From NCBI RefSeq assembly GCF_002078875.1, contig NC_034409.1, forward strand, positions 62,025,874-62,089,873: 64,000 nt of DNA. The letters are read 5' to 3'. Made by a program: the position numbers and the translations under genes. Origin of the DNA: Numida meleagris (lineage: Eukaryota > Chordata > Aves > Galliformes > Numididae). The notes below the pieces were generated by a model, which saw only the letters and a program-made list of their open reading frames with translations, made no database searches and was not told the origin of the DNA. This document shows positions 60,801-64,000 of this stretch, piece after piece. The first letter of the stretch is position 1. The number at the start of each line of letters is the position of its first letter.

Positions 60801-62932
60801 CCTGGAATGGAGATCTCAACACCTGCCTTTCTCACAAAGAAGTTGTGAGGGCAGATGAGTTTATGTTCATGACTCACTAGGCATCCTTCCTAAAGCTAAA
60901 TGCTGTCTGAGAACGAGAGGCCTGACCTTGAAATTGGATGTAGTTCAGATACAGGCAAAACTTATCACAGAGTGATTGTACCAACCCTCTATTTATCACT
61001 TTACCCAGCTGTTTTGCTAAATTGCAGCTCCTTTAAAATTACACCGTAATTCATCAATAATTCAGCACTGAAGCCGTATGAAGAAAACACTAGATTCCAT
61101 TTTGAATAGCTCCACTGTCAAATGATAAGCTATTGAGAGAAGAGAGTGGGAATACTGCTGAGATGCTGTGGCTCTGTTACCAAGGGAAATTCGGTTAGCA
61201 TTAGGAAAAGCTACAACGCAACAGAGCTTGGGAGATTGTTTCACAACAGACCTTCGGTAGACACATAACAGAACAATGGGAAGGGAGAGGGAAGCCTGTG
61301 GGGTAAATACATCGATGTGATCTTCTTGCAGCTTTGCAGGCTTATCTGGATATTTAAAGCCCGCACAAGACAAGCAGATCAATGCGTGAAACAGTGAATT
61401 GCGCATGAGTGCAGGGACTGGCACCCAGCCAGGCTCTGCCAACACTGCAATTAGTCAGTGTGTGCTAAACAGATGTGTGTGGCATCCCTTTAAATCAATG
61501 CTGGGCTTAACTCCTTCGGGACGGCGTGTGCTGCTCACAGCTTGAGCTCAGGGTGCTGTCTGTCCGCCCCTGCACACATCTGTCTTATCTGCTCAGTGCA
61601 TCCCTGTGCTGTACAAAATGCTCCAGAGGGGTGGGCACGGCACTGTGCTTATTTTTTCAGTGTTGATGTGATAAAGTGGGTTCAGTGCAATTTATTGTTG
61701 TCTTGGAGGTCTGTCCTCTGTCCTACTCCCTGTTTCCTATGTGTGTTTCAGCGTGCAACAAAATGTGTGTAATTACGTATGTGGATTCAGGCACAGATAT
61801 GGTATATGTACGTATTGATGCTGTAGTAACACCAAGCGGGTGAGACAGTGCATGTTTAGCCATGACTAGATCAAATGCAGTAAGTCATCAACAATAATCT
61901 GTCCTGTACAATAATTCACCTGCCTTCCCCTTTGGTTTGCACTGAAAATCTGAAGGGCTTTTAGGCATATTTTTGAAAAATGTCCCAGTGTGTTTTACAT
62001 TTTCTCCTAATGAAAACATAATTGTGACATTATGAGAGGACTTCAGTCAAAAATGCTCTATGTTCATATCTCCAGCCGTTTGCATGATAGAAGATGAAGG
62101 GTCCTTCTCACAAAACAATTGTCATGCAAAATATCTGAACCCAGGGACACACTAGCTGTTAAATCACCAGGACCCTACAGAGTCAGCTCCCAGGTGGAAC
62201 CTGCACAGCCTGGGCTTTGTATGGGCATGGGTACTCCGCACAGAACTCGAGCTCCGACAGAAGAAGAAGGCTGCTTCCTCAGTTCTGGCTGTACTTGCCT
62301 GTTCACTTAACCCTGGTGATACCAGTCTTTTCTCAAATGAATTTCTCTCTGTGCCTTCCCCTGAAATCCCTGACTTATTTAAAATTTACCAGCCTGTTTT
62401 CCCTTGGGCTTCCCATGGGATTTGACTCCTCTTTTTTTTGGTTCAAGACCTTTAAGAGAACTGCTCTTAGAGTCCCTGGTTTTGCGAGCAGCTGCATTTC
62501 TTTTTCGGGACCACTTTGTAGCTCTGAAAGGAGCCACTCGGTGCAGGTATTATTCAGCTCTCAATAGCAAAGAACTTCACTTTCCTCGGTCTTGAGGCCA
62601 CTACCAGCATTAGTTGTGGTTATTTACATGTGGTAACGCCTAAGAACAGCAGCCTTGTCCTGCCTGGGCTATCTTTGTGATGCCTGCAGAATTAGAATCA
62701 CGCTCATATTTGTCAAGCCTTCTCCTTTTCTTGTTTTATTCTGTTTGTTTAAACAAGGAATTGTTCATTTAAACACAAAAATTTGGTAACACTAAATAAA
62801 TAAACTAGTATTAAAATGCAAACAGATTAAAAACAAAGGCAGCATCCTGCTATCCTCTCTCTCCTCCGCATGCCCAGGCTCAGGAGGGAGGTTGGGAAAG
62901 ACACAGCATTAATAAACATAAGGCCGGCAGCA

Positions 62933-62960
62933 ATCATTAAATAAATATCATTAAATAAAT
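62933..62960 (+). repeat. 14-nt perfect tandem duplication
   Basis: ATCATTAAATAAAT occurs twice head to tail without mismatch. Each unit contains a TTAAATAAAT AT-rich core within the candidate regulatory block. Confidence 0.88.
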
Positions 62961-64000
62961 CCTCTTAATATTTCAAAAATGCTGGAGGCTTTTGTTTAAT
63001 AAAAAATGGATAGGAATATAGGATGAAGCAGATGCTGTGGAGTAGTGAATTCCACTGTCAAGAAATCACCCGTGATAACGTGCAGAGAGCACGGATTGCG
63101 CAGCCAGCAGCAAGGCTCTGGCGTGAGGATGGTGTCAGGACTGTGCAGAGGCTTCTCTGTTACATAGGGCCTAATGAGATCTCCTTCAAGCCAAACTACC
63201 ACACTGGGCAGCCCGTAGAAGGCACTCGGGGTGGAGTAAATCTGACAGCTTTTGTTGAACAGAAGAGCAGACAGACTAATCCAGCACGGACAAGCTGCAA
63301 GCTTTGGAGCTGCTCTGCAAAGGCAGAATTACAGCACCTCCAGCCACGTGGTGACCAAGGCACGTGTTGCTGATGTGAGGTTTGCATGGGATAAGTAAGG
63401 TCACAGCAAAGGCAAACTACGCAACAGAATAAACATTTTCCATCGTGTGTTCACATCTCTTTCCAGAGAGAGTCAAAACCAATGTTAGGATTAGGCTCAC
63501 TCGCTTCCAGTTTCTGTGAGATGGTGGAGGAGCATGAAAGTGGCAGTCAGGCAAGAAGTGGTAAAGCTCACTAAATGGTCTAGTTCTGGACTGAAGCGTT
63601 GGTCGGGAATGTTCAAATCACCAGCAGCTTCAAGGAGAGAATACCTGCTTCTTCTACACATGTTAGAACTACAAGGAGAGAATTATTTTCCAAACACACA
63701 CGTGAAGACTCTTGGGAGTTATAACTCAGAAAGCTGCCTATTTATTCTAAATAGCTGACAGATCTCTGTACAATGATGTGTATAACAGCTTATTGTGTAA
63801 TTGCAATGAAGCCAGCATTCAGACCGAAAAGCTTGGCTAGCAACACCATTTAACCACAGCAGTGCAGAGTTCAGTTCAAGCTAAGTGCCAAAGTATTTCC
63901 TGAGCTTCCAAGGAAATCCCTTCAGCTTGTTCTGTGTTCTGGGCTTCCATGGCTGTCCTGGTATCACAGTGTCTGTAACCTGCATTCAGGCATAACTCTG

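Larger units (their letters stand above)
56581..64000. other. Intron 3 stretch, possible regulatory blocks
   Basis: Non-coding sequence to the window end. It includes a 10-nt tandem duplication (57873-57892), TA-rich tracts near 60198-60275, and an AT-rich motif-dense block at 62700-63010 that could be a conserved enhancer. No exon or CR1 tail was recognised. Confidence 0.6.

Overview
The window is vertebrate nuclear DNA from a bird, probably a galliform close to chicken. It holds two short coding exons of an L-type calcium channel gene inside very long, AT-rich, CpG-poor introns. The interspersed repeats are mostly 5'-truncated CR1 LINEs whose 3' ends carry the avian octamer tail (ATTCTATG)n. 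There is no bacterial-style gene layout. Nearly all the longer open frames here are chance frames or CR1 remnants.

The gene is CACNA1C (Cav1.2 alpha-1C subunit) on the + strand. Positions 1-2929 are the end of intron 1. Exon 2 (2930-3251) encodes the cytosolic N-terminus, including the NSCaTE calmodulin-binding helix. Intron 2 (3252-6899) has a perfect minor-spliceosome (U12-type) donor and branch point with AT-AG ends. Exon 3 (6900-7005, 106 nt) encodes transmembrane helix IS1 and the start of the extracellular S1-S2 loop. From 7006 to the end of the window lies intron 3, which in mammals is the very large intron carrying psychiatric-risk variants and enhancers. I found no further CACNA1C exon in these 57 kb.

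Intron 3 holds recognisable CR1 copies on the + strand (17435-17633, 18845-19501, 35198-35581, 49480-50427, and short tails at 30025-30057 and 48245-48277) and on the - strand (16033-16112, 38055-38385, 48551-49190). It also holds older SINE/LINE relics at 12215-12350, 26521-26608 and 56481-56580, plus a few simple repeats and palindromes. The least expected segment is a small CpG island near 47985-48230. It carries two tandem RFX X-box-like motifs, a GC box, a start codon in strong Kozak context and a G-quadruplex motif, which makes it a candidate intronic promoter or enhancer. An AT-rich, FOX-motif-rich block near 62700-63010 is a weaker regulatory candidate.

The window shows no new multi-gene system. 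The best leads are the minor-class intron with a decoy major-class acceptor exactly 27 nt upstream of exon 3, the CpG island with X-boxes, and two rearranged CR1 insertions: an inverted duplication at 19207-19290 and a possible twin-priming inversion at 48551-50427.
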